DNA of 44,512 bases, from NCBI GenBank assembly GCA_945872355.1, contig CAMBZU010000021.1:1-44512 (forward strand), in the 5' to 3' direction. Origin of the DNA: Chitinophaga pinensis. Lineage in GTDB: Bacteria > Bacteroidota > Bacteroidia > UBA4408. The translations under genes and the position numbers were made by a program. How positions within the stretch are numbered: the stretch's first letter is position 1; the number at the start of each line of letters is the position of its first letter. This document shows positions 8,839-18,160 of the stretch, piece after piece. The notes under the pieces were generated by a model. The model saw nothing but the letters and a program-made list of their open reading frames with translations, was not told the origin of the DNA and did not search any database.

Positions 8839-10467
8839 ATGAATATAGAATTTAATAGAAACGAAGATGCCAATCGCATGCTTGTTTCTAACATGGAAAG
8901 AAAGTTAACTAAGGTTTATTTAGGTGGCGGTCCTAAACGTATAGAAAAATTGCATGCCGAAGGTAAAATGACAGCACGCGAGCGTGTTGCTTTTTTAATT
9001 GATAAAGATTCTGAAACAATAGAAATTGGTGCTTTTGTTGGCGAAGATATGTATGAAGAGCATGGTGGCTGCCCAAGTGGAGGTGTTGTAATTGTGATGG
9101 GTTATGTAAGCAAAAGATTATGTTTAATTGTTGCTAATGATGCTACAGTTAAGGCAGGCGCTTGGTTTCCAATTACAGGCAAAAAGAATTTGCGCGCGCA
9201 AGAAATAGCCATGGAAAACAAAATTCCTATCATCTATTTAGTAGATAGTGCTGGTGTTTATTTGCCTTTACAGGATGAAATTTTTCCTGATAAAGAACAC
9301 TTTGGTCGCATTTTCCGCAATAATGCCATTATGAGTAGCATGGGCATTATACAAATTGCTGCAATCATGGGCAGCTGTGTAGCTGGTGGTGCGTATTTGC
9401 CTATTATGAGTGATGAAGCTATGATTGTAGATAAAACCGGAAGCATATTTTTAGCTGGTTCCTATTTAGTAAAAGCTGCTATTGGCGAAACTATTGATAA
9501 CGAAACCCTTGGTGGCGCAACAACGCAGTGCGAAATTAGCGGCGTTACAGATAATAAATGTAAAGATGATGCCGATTGTTTAACACGCATTCGTAACATT
9601 ATGGACAAGCTGGGAAAGCCCGCTGATGCCGGTTTTGATAGAATTAAAGGAGTATTACCCGCTAAAGATCCTAATGAAATTTTTGGCATTCTGCCCGACG
9701 CGCGCGACAAGCAATATAACATGCACGAAATTATTCACCGCTTGGTAGATAATTCAGAATTTGATGAATATAAAAGTGCTTATGGTCAATCAATCATTTG
9801 TGGTTTAGCGCGCATTGATGGATGGGCTGTAGGAATTGTTGCCAATCAACGCAAAGTGGTAAAAAGTAAAAAAGGCGAAATGCAATTTGGTGGTGTAATA
9901 TACTCCGATAGTGCCGACAAAACAGCGCGCTTTATTATGAATTGCAACCAAAGAAAAATTCCATTGGTTTTTTTACAAGATGTTACTGGTTTTATGGTGG
10001 GCTCTCGCAGCGAACATGGAGGAATTATTAAAGATGGAGCTAAGCTTGTAAGTGCCATGAGTAATTCTGTTGTACCTAAATTCACTATTGTAGTTGGAAA
10101 TAGCTATGGCGCTGGGAATTATGCAATGTGCGGAAAGGCATATGATCCCAGACTAATAGTTGGATGGCCAAGTGCACAAATAGCTGTTATGGGTGGAGCA
10201 CAAGCTGCAAAAGTTTTAGTGCAAATTGAAGTTGCTAGTTTAAAAGCAAAAGGAGAGGTTATCACTCCTGAAAATGAAGCAGAACTGTACAACAGAATAA
10301 AAGATCGTTACGATAAACAAACTTCACCATATTACGCTGCCGCAAGATTATGGATAGATGCTATTATAAACCCAATGGATACCAGAAAAGTGATTAGTAT
10401 GGGCATACAAGCAGCCAATCAATCGCCTATTAAAAAGCGTTACAATGTGGGTGTAATTCAAACCTAA
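8839..10467 (+). CDS. Acyl-CoA carboxylase beta (carboxyltransferase) subunit
   Basis: 542 residues, full length for the biotin-dependent acyl-CoA carboxylase beta family (propionyl-CoA/methylcrotonyl-CoA carboxylases). It transfers carboxyl from carboxybiotin to an acyl-CoA. Visible: KLTARERV-like KMTARERVAFLID, the SGGVVIVMG strand, VDSAGVYLPLQDEIFPDKEHFG (similar to the methylcrotonyl-CoA carboxylase segment), MGSCVAGGAYLPIMSDEAMIV, a LGGATTQCEISGVTD segment, and in the C-terminal half RKIPLVFLQDVTGFMVG and YGAGNYAMCGKAYDPRLIVGWPSA. These are the two crotonase-like halves with their oxyanion-hole glycines. No biotin carboxylase or biotinyl carrier gene is next to it, so substrate choice (methylcrotonyl- versus propionyl-CoA) is left open. 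Overall closest in feel to the methylcrotonyl type. Confidence 0.93.
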   Translation: MNIEFNRNEDANRMLVSNMERKLTKVYLGGGPKRIEKLHAEGKMTARERVAFLIDKDSETIEIGAFVGEDMYEEHGGCPSGGVVIVMGYVSKRLCLIVANDATVKAGAWFPITGKKNLRAQEIAMENKIPIIYLVDSAGVYLPLQDEIFPDKEHFGRIFRNNAIMSSMGIIQIAAIMGSCVAGGAYLPIMSDEAMIVDKTGSIFLAGSYLVKAAIGETIDNETLGGATTQCEISGVTDNKCKDDADCLTRIRNIMDKLGKPADAGFDRIKGVLPAKDPNEIFGILPDARDKQYNMHEIIHRLVDNSEFDEYKSAYGQSIICGLARIDGWAVGIVANQRKVVKSKKGEMQFGGVIYSDSADKTARFIMNCNQRKIPLVFLQDVTGFMVGSRSEHGGIIKDGAKLVSAMSNSVVPKFTIVVGNSYGAGNYAMCGKAYDPRLIVGWPSAQIAVMGGAQAAKVLVQIEVASLKAKGEVITPENEAELYNRIKDRYDKQTSPYYAAARLWIDAIINPMDTRKVISMGIQAANQSPIKKRYNVGVIQT

Positions 10468-10469
10468 AA

Positions 10470-10592
10470 TGTATAAGAAAATATCCAAAAGGTTTATTAC
10501 ATATCTCTGAAGAGGAAAAGTTAAAAATAAGGCTAAATAGCACTTATGAAGAACGTTTTTTTCAACTCTTAAAACTAATTGCCATTCAATAA
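10470..10592 (+). pseudogene. Start-less C-terminal remnant of a small gene
   Basis: An open frame of 40 codons from just after the carboxylase stop to TAA at 10590-10592 reads as protein-like sequence (PKGLLHISEEEKLKIRLNS then TYEERFFQLLKLI), with balanced charged and hydrophobic residues. It has no ATG/GTG/TTG start in a sensible place and its upstream part runs into the carboxylase gene in another frame. It resembles the C-terminal end of short (about 90 residue) Bacteroidota proteins that I recall only vaguely. Most simply a gene tail left by deletion. Not expected to be translated. Confidence 0.4.
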
Positions 10593-10627
10593 TTGCTCAA
10601 GGAGGCAATTATCATTAATAAGCTACC

Positions 10628-11569
10628 TTACATCGGCTTTTTAGCTACCACAAAGAAATAACGCTTAAAAATTTCGCTTTTTTCAATCACAAATCCTTTT
10701 TCTTTCATGCCTGTTTCAAATGGCTCTAAAGAATCAAAATGATAAGTGTGATCATCATGTCCAACTTTACTTCTTTTGTAATATAAATACCTTGCTAAGC
10801 GCTCAAAGAAAGTATCCGATAATAATTTTTGTGATGTTTTTGTTGAATCAGTTGCACTGGCAGGAATATCTAAATGACTGCTTAAAAACAAAGTGCCACC
10901 TGGTTTTAAAATACGAAAAGCTTCAGCAAAAAATGCTTTATAATCTTTAAAATGATCAATGGCCGAAAGGCTCATCACCACATCAGTAAAATTACTTTTA
11001 AAAGGTAATTCCTCTGCAAAAGCCATTACATGCTTTAATTTCAACTGCGTCAACTTTGGATAAATTCTAATAAACTGATCGTGCAATAAACGTAAATTAG
11101 GATCTACCAAATAGTAATCAATCGTTTCTGGATATTGAAAGAAAGAGCACCAAGCGTGGCCTGTTCCTGCGCCAACATCAACTACCGTTTTATCTTTTAA
11201 ATTGCCCATCCCCGATTTTAAAGCCAAATAATTGGCTACGGGCACACTGTTCAAAAGAGTGTAAACTGAAAGTGATTTGTGATAATTTAAAAATTGCTCA
11301 TTTAAACGCTCCCACTCTTTGTCTTCTGGCTTTTTCTCTGTGGCCTTTATAAAATCGAGCACCTCATCTTGTTTGGTGAAAACCTTTCCGTTTTTAGCGC
11401 ATTTTACATGGTTGCCATCAAGGCTTAAAATACCTTCATTGTCGCCCGGACTGCGCATATTATCAATATAATTACTTACATTTTCTCTATTTTGATGAAA
11501 TAGCTGAGCTGGCTCGTAAATATTACGTTCTTTATCAATAAGGTTAAGGTAAATTTGTTCTGGCGTCAT
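10628..11569 (-). CDS. Class I SAM-dependent methyltransferase
   Basis: 313 residues. The Rossmann-type methyltransferase core starts at motif I TVVDVGAGTG (residues 128-137), followed by an acidic strand end YYLVDPN, AFAEELPF (motif II region), the DVVMSLSAIDHF strand, and FRILKPGGTLFLSSHLD, typical of UbiE/Methyltransf_11 enzymes. The N-terminal 120 residues include LSLDGNHVKCAKNGKVF, resembling the small Trm112-like leader found on many stand-alone methyltransferases. Lies 33 nt after the GT4 gene, likely one transcript, which suggests modification of a glycan or glycolipid. That role is inference. Confidence 0.87.
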   Translation of the reverse strand: MTPEQIYLNLIDKERNIYEPAQLFHQNRENVSNYIDNMRSPGDNEGILSLDGNHVKCAKNGKVFTKQDEVLDFIKATEKKPEDKEWERLNEQFLNYHKSLSVYTLLNSVPVANYLALKSGMGNLKDKTVVDVGAGTGHAWCSFFQYPETIDYYLVDPNLRLLHDQFIRIYPKLTQLKLKHVMAFAEELPFKSNFTDVVMSLSAIDHFKDYKAFFAEAFRILKPGGTLFLSSHLDIPASATDSTKTSQKLLSDTFFERLARYLYYKRSKVGHDDHTYHFDSLEPFETGMKEKGFVIEKSEIFKRYFFVVAKKPM

Positions 11570-11602
11570 TTAAATATTGTAATTTATTTTTATAATTCGG
11601 TG

Positions 11603-12901
11603 CTAAAAGTTCAATAGATTTTTAACAAAAATATCACTATTTTTCATAGCATCGAATTTCTTTTGCCATGTTGCATAAGCAGCCGCCTCAAAACTCAATT
11701 TTTGTGCTGCTGTTTGATTCATTAATAATAGTAATTTATCAACTACTTCTTGCGCTGTTGGGTGAGGAGGAAGCAAATAGCCGTTCACACCATCTTCTAT
11801 AATTTCACTAACCCCTCCCACATTTGTTCCAATCACAGTAAAACCAGCCGAAAAGGCTTCCATCATTGAAATTGGAACACCCTCAGTTGCACTTACATTT
11901 ACTAAAGCATCAATTCTATTTTGATGATAAAAATCTAAAATATCATCTCTATCTGTGGCGCCTTTAAGCACAAATTGCACATGATTATATGTTGCTTTCA
12001 AATCTTCAATATTCTCAAAAAAAGAATCACAATATTCCTTCTCAATCCCTATGGCATCGCCAAAGTGTATCCATACAATTTTTTTGTTTGTTGGAGTTAA
12101 CCTTAAGGCATTTGCTAATAAATGTAACCTTTTTAAAGGCAATACCCATGAGTTACTTACTATGATTAAATGTTCAGGATATAAATCAATTTTATTTTTA
12201 TTTGGGAGCTTAAACTGTGTAGTTCCTAAATAGTTTACCGACAACTTATTTTCAGCCACTTTTGCTGATAATTGCAACTTTTCCTTAAAATAATTTAAGC
12301 CATTTTTACTTATGAAAAACAATTGATTTAACTGCGCAACTATATATGGCCTAAATGGCAGATAATTATTATTTTCTCTTTCGAAATACAAATCATAACC
12401 ATGCAAACGCGTAGCAATTTTCAAATTATGTTTATCTTTTAAAAGGGCAGCGGCCAGTGTAGCCTCAGTTAAAAAAAAGCTATAAACATATATTTCGCTT
12501 TTAGAAAGGCCCTGCTCATCAATTAAATTTTCAATTAATGACTTTATCTTTAATGCACTCGCATAATATGAAAAAGCCGTTTTGAATAATGAAATACGCA
12601 ATGGCAATTGGTAAGTATATTTGATAGCTTTTTTTTCGTGCTTCCAAATAGAGCTAAAAAATAATTTCCCTAGCTTTAATTTTTCAACAATTCCAAAACT
12701 TTTATCTAAACGCTTTGCTGTGCAATTGGCTGGTATATCTCTTAATATATCAGATTTACTGTTGTGAGAGAAAATATAAATGTGTTCAAACTCTTTTGCT
12801 AGTTTTTCAATCTCAGGGTCAATAAAACTATCCATATAATGATAAGGATAATGCAAGGTAAAAAGAATAAGATATTTTTTACTATTTGCTTGGTTTATCA
12901 T
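11603..12901 (-). CDS. GT4-family (GT-B fold) glycosyltransferase
   Basis: 432 residues. The C-terminal half has the GT4 nucleotide-sugar-binding signature: VNVSATEGVPISMMEAFSAG (EX7E-like), then VIGTNVGGVSEIIEDGVNGYLLPP. The N-terminal half starts with KYLILFTLHYPYH and contains RLHGYDLYFERENN, the acceptor-side loop common in colanic-acid/LPS-type GT4 enzymes. Retaining transferase, cytoplasmic and membrane-associated. First gene of a two-gene unit with the methyltransferase. Probably builds a surface polysaccharide or lipid-linked sugar; no dedicated cluster surrounds it. Confidence 0.9.
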   Translation of the reverse strand: MINQANSKKYLILFTLHYPYHYMDSFIDPEIEKLAKEFEHIYIFSHNSKSDILRDIPANCTAKRLDKSFGIVEKLKLGKLFFSSIWKHEKKAIKYTYQLPLRISLFKTAFSYYASALKIKSLIENLIDEQGLSKSEIYVYSFFLTEATLAAALLKDKHNLKIATRLHGYDLYFERENNNYLPFRPYIVAQLNQLFFISKNGLNYFKEKLQLSAKVAENKLSVNYLGTTQFKLPNKNKIDLYPEHLIIVSNSWVLPLKRLHLLANALRLTPTNKKIVWIHFGDAIGIEKEYCDSFFENIEDLKATYNHVQFVLKGATDRDDILDFYHQNRIDALVNVSATEGVPISMMEAFSAGFTVIGTNVGGVSEIIEDGVNGYLLPPHPTAQEVVDKLLLLMNQTAAQKLSFEAAAYATWQKKFDAMKNSDIFVKNLLNF

Positions 12902-12982
12902 AGCAACTGATAATTTTACTTATTTTTGTATACTAAATTTTTTGCCAAAGGTGTGCAAAATAAATTAATTTCAGATTAAAAT

Positions 12983-13273
12983 ATGCGCAACTCCAACGAA
13001 CAAAGTATGAAAGAAGTGATAGAAGCCTTGCTAAAAGCCTATCGCATTGAAAGTGGAGTGAATACTGCAATGATTGAAGCAAGCTGGATTAAAATGATGG
13101 GAAAAACAATTGCAAAACATACCACAGAAATTCAATTGCGAGATAAAACCCTATTTTTAAAAATTGATGCCCCAGCGCTACGCCATGAGCTCAACTTCGC
13201 TAAAGAAAAAATAAAAAACAATATCAACGAAGAATTTAAATTGGACTTGGTTGACGAAGTGGTAATTCGGTAA
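12983..13273 (+). CDS. DUF721/DciA-family protein
   Basis: 96 residues, the usual length of the Bacteroidota DUF721 (DciA-like) proteins. The pattern VIEALLKAYRIESGVN...IEASWIKMMGKTIAKHTTEIQLRDKTLFLKIDAPALRHELNFAKEKIKNNIN covers the whole conserved domain (W..MG..I..HT.....R...L.....S..LR.EL...K). In proteobacteria DciA helps load the replicative helicase DnaB. In Bacteroidota the function is inferred from the family only. Divergent from the GT4 gene. Confidence 0.85.
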   Translation: MRNSNEQSMKEVIEALLKAYRIESGVNTAMIEASWIKMMGKTIAKHTTEIQLRDKTLFLKIDAPALRHELNFAKEKIKNNINEEFKLDLVDEVVIR

Positions 13274-13400
13274 ATACGCTTTTCACTTAACAATTTATCA
13301 TTCCTATAATGTCAATGGGTGCATTGCAGCGTTGTTAGCGAACAATGTGACGAACAATACCTAAACCAAATATTAAAGACCAACAATCTAAAAGTATAGC

Positions 13401-14324
13401 ATGAAAAAAATAATAGTAATAGCAGGTGCAACAGGTAATTTAGGTGGCAAAATTGCAACCGCCTTGCTTGCTAAAGGAGCTGAAGTGAGAGCAATTGTGC
13501 GTTTAGAAACCGAGCCAAAAAAAATAAAAGACCTAGAGGAAAAAGGTGTTAAAGTTTTTCAAGTAGACACTAATAATAAATCTGAAATTTCTAAATATTG
13601 CATTGGTGCGCATTGCCTCATATCGGCTTTAGCCGGTTTAAAGGAAACTATAATCGATGCTCAACGTATTTTTTTAGACGCTGCTATTGAAGCTCATGTT
13701 CCAAGATTTATTCCAAGTGACTATTCAAGTGATTTTACAAACTTAAAAGAAGGTCAAAACAGAAATTTAGATTTCAGAAGAGCGTTCCACCAATATCTTG
13801 AAACAACTTCTGTAAAGGCAACAACTATATTTAATGGCCCTTTTATGGATTTATTAACCACAGATATGCCTTTGATTATGTTTAAACAAAAGCGCATACT
13901 TTGTTGGGGAAATCCAAATCAAATCATTGAATTTACAACTACTTATAACGTTGCAGATTTTACTGCTGAAGTAGCCATGGACAATGAAACACCACGATTT
14001 TTAAGAATTGCTGGTGACAGGCTTTCTTGTAATCAATTTGTAAATTTGCTTACAACACTTAGCAATGAAAAATATAAATTATTTAGGCCAGGAGGCATTG
14101 GCTTGCTTAATATTGTTATCAAATTAACAAGATTTTTTTCACCCTCAGAAAAAGAGCTTTATCCTGCTTGGCAAGGTATGCAATACATGAGGGATATGAT
14201 GGAAGGTAGAATTGTTTTCCAAAAATATGATAACGATAGATATTCTAACATAAAGTGGACATCTGTAGAGGACTTTTTAATAAAAGAAAAATTAAATAGT
14301 AAGCCAACCAAAGAAAACACCTAA
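13401..14324 (+). CDS. NmrA-like NAD(P)-binding oxidoreductase
   Basis: 307 residues of the atypical short-chain dehydrogenase group (NmrA / isoflavone-reductase-like). The dinucleotide motif GATGNLG is at residues 9-15; the FIPSDYSSDF segment (about 106-115) corresponds to the RFIPSEFG motif of isoflavone-reductase-like proteins. AIVRLETEPKK after the second strand carries a basic residue compatible with NADP(H). The substrate is unknown, and some relatives are redox sensors rather than enzymes. Monocistronic as far as can be seen, 127 nt after the DUF721 gene. Confidence 0.87.
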   Translation: MKKIIVIAGATGNLGGKIATALLAKGAEVRAIVRLETEPKKIKDLEEKGVKVFQVDTNNKSEISKYCIGAHCLISALAGLKETIIDAQRIFLDAAIEAHVPRFIPSDYSSDFTNLKEGQNRNLDFRRAFHQYLETTSVKATTIFNGPFMDLLTTDMPLIMFKQKRILCWGNPNQIIEFTTTYNVADFTAEVAMDNETPRFLRIAGDRLSCNQFVNLLTTLSNEKYKLFRPGGIGLLNIVIKLTRFFSPSEKELYPAWQGMQYMRDMMEGRIVFQKYDNDRYSNIKWTSVEDFLIKEKLNSKPTKENT

Positions 14325-14635
14325 TAAAGAAACCACTGCAAAAAGCTAATAAAATAATTTGGTGGTTAACTGCTAAAACATTCCCAATGCAATCTATATT
14401 GTGCCTCTCAAACTCCAATTTCTTTTAGCTGCATAATGTTACCATTAAAATATTTCATCATTGGCATTTTGTTGAATTAGCAAATTGTACCAATGCGATT
14501 TATAAATTATAACAATAATTTAAAATCTTACATCGGTATTATTCGAATCAAATCCACATACTTATAAATCAAATCAAACATCAGCTAATCAAAGGTATCA
14601 GCTAATTAGCTAATCAACTTGGCACATTAAAAAAA
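14325..14635. other. Intergenic spacer between convergent genes
   Basis: 311 bp between the NmrA-like gene (plus) and the helicase gene (minus). It holds a 53-bp relative of the dispersed repeat (14487-14539) and, further right, an AT-rich stretch with repeated CAGCTAAT words around 14580-14610. No start codon with a protein-like frame and no strong terminator seen. Confidence 0.6.
14487..14539 (+). repeat. Shortened copy of the dispersed inverted-repeat element
   Basis: Starts GTACCAATGCGATTTATAAA and matches the left arm of the 126-bp elements at 18356 and 30979 through AATAATTTAAAATCTTA, then ends at once in CATCGGTAT, the same end sequence as the right terminus of the long copies. It is therefore either an internally deleted copy or a half-unit whose end is the internal inverted repeat ACTGGTAAAT seen in the long copies. 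Confidence 0.65.
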
Positions 14636-16078
14636 CTATTCATCTGCAAATTCAGGAAAAAATTTTGTATTGAAGTTAATCAAATATAATTTATCTACTG
14701 CTCTCGTTATTGCCGTATACAACCACCTTTTAAACTCTTTATTCACCATTTCATCTGTAAGGTAACCTTGCTCAATAAAAACAGCTTTCCACTGCCCACC
14801 CTGCGCTTTATGACAAGTGATGGCATATGCAAATTTAACTTGCAAAGCATTAAAAAAAGGATCTTGCTTTACCTTTAAAATTCTTGCAGATTTATTAGTC
14901 ACATCGCTGTGAAATTCCATTACTTCATTAAACAATTTATTGTTTTGATCATAACTCAATGCGGGCGCATCAGCATTTATGGTATCTAAAATAATCTTCG
15001 CATCAAATTCAGGTTCATCGGGATAATCAACCAAACGCAGCGTAACATCGGCAAAGTTAAAACCAAACATTTCTACATCTCTTTTTTTGATGCGAACAAT
15101 TTCAGCAATATCACCATTGGCAATAAAACTCGTTTTGTCTTTATTGTCGAGCCAAAAATAATTGTTTTTAACCACCATTAAATAATCGCCAGTGCTAATA
15201 CTCTCTTCGTGAAATTTAATTCTTCGTCTTATTTCCTGATTGTAAATATTGGCCCTTTTATTACTCCTACAGATAATGATGGTATTGTCATCGCCATAAA
15301 GCTTATAGGCATCATTGATTGCATCTACCAAATCAGCGCCAGGCAATTTAATCATATCTTCAAAATCTTTAATCATAAATGCCGGCATATCATCATTGTC
15401 ATCCCTTATCATGTTTCTAATGGCTGTGGCATTGGTTAATATACCACTATCATTGGCCTGCCTAACAACTTCTGTTAATTCAAACTGATAAACATTACAA
15501 TGAAAATTTGTTTTCAAATACTCACTATTTAATGCAGGGCTTTCTGCCATACCCACTGGCGGCAACTGAGCGGTATCACCAATTAAAATCAATTTACAAT
15601 TTTCGCCATTATAAACATACATAAGTAAATCCTCTAACAAGCTTCTATTGCCAAATAACTTGCCTTCAGAAGCACTACTCCCATCTCCTATCATCGAAGC
15701 TTCATCTACAATGAACAAAGTATTTTTATGCAAATTAGGTTGCAATATAAATGCACCTTGACCATTGGCATTTGTAACTGGCTTGTATATTTTTTTATGA
15801 ATTGTAAATGCCGATTTACCTGAATATTGTGTTAAAACCTTTGCTGCACGTCCTGTTGGAGCCAATAATATGGACTGAAATTTTACTGTACCTAAACTCT
15901 TTATAACAGCACTTACCAAAGTTGTTTTTCCGGTTCCTGCATAACCTTTTATTACAAAAAGTTCATCTTGTATTTCACTTAAAATGAAATCGCTGAGCTG
16001 CTGCATAAGTTGCTGCTGCCCTAGCGTGGCCGCATGACTAAAATGTTTCTTTAACTCACTAATAAAATTTTCTCTCAT
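14636..16078 (-). CDS. RecD2/Dda-like SF1B DNA helicase (AAA ATPase)
   Basis: 480 residues from ATG at 16078 (the codon before it is TTG). SF1B 5'-3' helicase pattern: Walker A GYAGTGKTT (45-53), LLAPTGRAAKVL (motif Ia), TIHKKIY, LFIVDEASMIGD (Walker B, about 121-130), LILIGDTAQLPPV (motif III), ELTEVVRQ, and C-terminal YAITCHKAQGGQW with LYTAITRAVDKLYLINF. Shorter than RecD2 (no long N-terminal domain) and close in size to phage Dda or the small stand-alone 'exodeoxyribonuclease V alpha-like' helicases common in Bacteroidota. No recB or recC is nearby, so it probably acts alone in repair or replication. Confidence 0.9.
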   Translation of the reverse strand: MRENFISELKKHFSHAATLGQQQLMQQLSDFILSEIQDELFVIKGYAGTGKTTLVSAVIKSLGTVKFQSILLAPTGRAAKVLTQYSGKSAFTIHKKIYKPVTNANGQGAFILQPNLHKNTLFIVDEASMIGDGSSASEGKLFGNRSLLEDLLMYVYNGENCKLILIGDTAQLPPVGMAESPALNSEYLKTNFHCNVYQFELTEVVRQANDSGILTNATAIRNMIRDDNDDMPAFMIKDFEDMIKLPGADLVDAINDAYKLYGDDNTIIICRSNKRANIYNQEIRRRIKFHEESISTGDYLMVVKNNYFWLDNKDKTSFIANGDIAEIVRIKKRDVEMFGFNFADVTLRLVDYPDEPEFDAKIILDTINADAPALSYDQNNKLFNEVMEFHSDVTNKSARILKVKQDPFFNALQVKFAYAITCHKAQGGQWKAVFIEQGYLTDEMVNKEFKRWLYTAITRAVDKLYLINFNTKFFPEFADE

Positions 16079-16411
16079 CAATTAATATTCCTTCTTTTAA
16101 TTTGAATTATTTTAAAATATGCTTTTCACATAATGCAATGAAATCAAATTCGCATTTGAAATTATTTCCAAAATCAACTGCTATTGCTTAAAACCAACTA
16201 AATCTTTAAGTATTTAAAGAACATATTTTTTTTAAGTTCAATTTACCGCAACCTAATTTTATTTTAGATTGAAGATGACCCAAGCATAGAGATGATGTTA
16301 TGCAAATAAGCTAAAATGTTAATACGCAAACTGCTTCTATTGTAAATTTTTACTGACAAAAAAAAGCCGAATCAAATTAGATACGGCTTTTATTTATTGC
16401 ATTAAAGGCTT
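16079..16411. other. Intergenic spacer with terminator
   Basis: About 330 bp between two minus-strand genes. Apart from the terminator at 16362-16391 for the coiled-coil gene, I see only AT-rich sequence broken by stops in all frames; no conserved repeat or RNA fold stands out. Confidence 0.5.
16362..16391 (-). terminator. Intrinsic terminator of the coiled-coil protein gene
   Basis: On the minus strand: AAAAGCCG, a 14-nt loop, CGGCTTTT, then a run of T. It begins 21 nt after the stop codon of the gene ending at 16412. Confidence 0.8.
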
Positions 16412-17323
16412 TTATTTTAATTCAAAATTAGTTGTACCAATGGTTAAACCATCTACAAAAATTTCAACTTTATATTTACCTTGTTTAAAATCAACATTGT
16501 CTTTTTTAGTAAACGACAAGCACATTTCTTTTGCTTCTTGCTCATATAAAATATCTCGCTTAGCGCTATAATATTGCTTTTGCCCGTCACTTGTAAAAGT
16601 ATTATTATCGTCGGAACTAGTTACTAAAACCTCTTCCCCAGGCGCTGTAATTTTCATGTAAATGGTTTTATTTTCTTTTTTAGCAATTTTATTTTCACTT
16701 AAAGTAAAGCAAGCTCTAACTCTATCAGCTCTTTTAGCTTTTGTAGTTGTCGATTCTTTATCTGAACCTTTTACTTTTACTGCATCAGCAAACAACTGAT
16801 AAGCCTTTAATTTAGAACCCAAATCAACTTTTTGTGATAATGAATTTTTCTCTTTCGTTAATTGCTCACTTTTTCCTTGCTCATTTTTTAAATCTGACTT
16901 TACCTGATTATTTTCATTTTGCAATCCAATGTTAGCTTGTTGCAATGAATCAATTTCGTGCAAATAACTCTTGATTAAACCGCGAATAGTTTCTAATTCA
17001 CGCTTTAATTTCTTTACCATAGAGGCATCACCCTTGTATTTTTCCAATTGAATTCCCAAATCTTCCAATTCTTCTTTTTTAGAATCTAATTCAGATTGCA
17101 ACTGTTTGTTGTCAGTGCTTAGCTCATCATAAGCCTTTTTAACCTCTTCAAAGTCTGACTTCACAGCGGCAAAATCAGTTTCTACTTTTACTTTTTCAAC
17201 ATAAATAGTTTCTTTTTCGCTACTCGTATTATAGAGCTTCCACCCTAAGAATGAAGATAACAAAAACAATATAGCCGAAATGACTATAAATATTTTGTTT
17301 CCCGATTTACCTTGATTTTCCAT
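16412..17323 (-). CDS. Membrane-anchored coiled-coil protein of unknown function
   Basis: 303 residues. One N-terminal membrane helix (about residues 9-29) is followed by a long heptad-rich coiled coil (about 40-180, rich in E, K, L, Q) and a compact C-terminal domain (about 195-303) with beta-rich sequence (KENKTIYMKITAPGEEVLV...QGKYKVEIFVDGLTIGTTNFELK), similar to small Ig-like or transthyretin-like folds. Probably anchored in the inner membrane with the bulk in the periplasm. Automatic pipelines often call such Bacteroidota proteins SMC- or chromosome-partitioning-like because of the coiled coil; nothing here supports that role. Monocistronic, with its own terminator. Confidence 0.8.
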   Translation of the reverse strand: MENQGKSGNKIFIVISAILFLLSSFLGWKLYNTSSEKETIYVEKVKVETDFAAVKSDFEEVKKAYDELSTDNKQLQSELDSKKEELEDLGIQLEKYKGDASMVKKLKRELETIRGLIKSYLHEIDSLQQANIGLQNENNQVKSDLKNEQGKSEQLTKEKNSLSQKVDLGSKLKAYQLFADAVKVKGSDKESTTTKAKRADRVRACFTLSENKIAKKENKTIYMKITAPGEEVLVTSSDDNNTFTSDGQKQYYSAKRDILYEQEAKEMCLSFTKKDNVDFKQGKYKVEIFVDGLTIGTTNFELK

Positions 17324-17431
17324 ATATATTCGATTTTATTTAGTTACAGCTTTTAATTGGAGCGAAATTAATTTTAATTATTCAATACCGCAATATAATT
17401 TAATGCTAATTTAGCAACTAAGTTCCTAACA

Positions 17432-18160
17432 ATGAACAGAAATAATATTAATTATCAACAAGCTATCATGTTTAATTATTTTGAAGATCTACTCTCATTG
17501 GTATTTCCTGAAATCTGCAATGCATGCGGAAAGCCGCTTTATAAACATGAAATGCTCATTTGTAACTACTGTAAAGTTAAGCTTCCATTCACCAACTTTC
17601 ACTTATTAAATGAAAATCCTATCGATAAAACATTTTGGGGGAGGGTGAAAATTGAAAAAGCAAGCGCCTTCTTATTTTTCCATAAAGGAAATCGTGTGCA
17701 ACAATTAATGCATCGTTTTAAATACAAAGGCAAAAAAGAAATTGGGGAACATATTGGCGAAATTTATGGTAAAGAACTCTCAAAAAACAATTACTTTTCG
17801 GACGCAGACCTCATTATACCAGTTCCTTTACACCCCATAAAACAAAAAAAACGTGGCTATAACCAAAGCGAATGGCTGGCCAAAGGACTCTCTGCAGGTC
17901 TTTCAATACCTACCCAAAACAATATACTGTTAAGAGCAATTGCGTCTTCTACACAAACTAAAAAGAACAGGTTCGAAAGATGGCAAAATGTTGAAACAAT
18001 ATTTAAAGTTGAAGAACTTCATCTTATTGAGAATAAACATATAATTCTTGTTGATGATGTTATTACAACTGGAGCCACCATAGAGGCTTGTGCAAATACT
18101 TTATTAAAGGCGGCCAATTGTAAAGTTTCATTTTTAGCCTTGGCCTACTCAAATAAATAA
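17432..18160 (+). CDS. ComF-family phosphoribosyltransferase-like protein
   Basis: 242 residues. The N-terminal zinc-finger pattern is CNACGKPL...LICNYCKVKLP (about 29-53). The C-terminal PRTase domain holds PVPLHPIKQKKRGYNQSEWLAKGL and the PRPP loop IILVDDVITTGATIEAC (about 204-220). ComF proteins take part in DNA uptake in naturally competent bacteria; in Bacteroidota the role is mostly unproven. ATG at 17432 gives a 12-residue extension, while the second ATG (17468, MFNYFEDLLSLVFP) fits the family's usual start better. Alone in its orientation block until folE. Confidence 0.9.
   Translation: MNRNNINYQQAIMFNYFEDLLSLVFPEICNACGKPLYKHEMLICNYCKVKLPFTNFHLLNENPIDKTFWGRVKIEKASAFLFFHKGNRVQQLMHRFKYKGKKEIGEHIGEIYGKELSKNNYFSDADLIIPVPLHPIKQKKRGYNQSEWLAKGLSAGLSIPTQNNILLRAIASSTQTKKNRFERWQNVETIFKVEELHLIENKHIILVDDVITTGATIEACANTLLKAANCKVSFLALAYSNK

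Noticed and set aside
10572-10616. Hairpin-like AATTGC / GCAATT near the methyltransferase gene end
   Set aside because: Only a 6-bp stem and no T-run in either direction; not enough for a terminator call.
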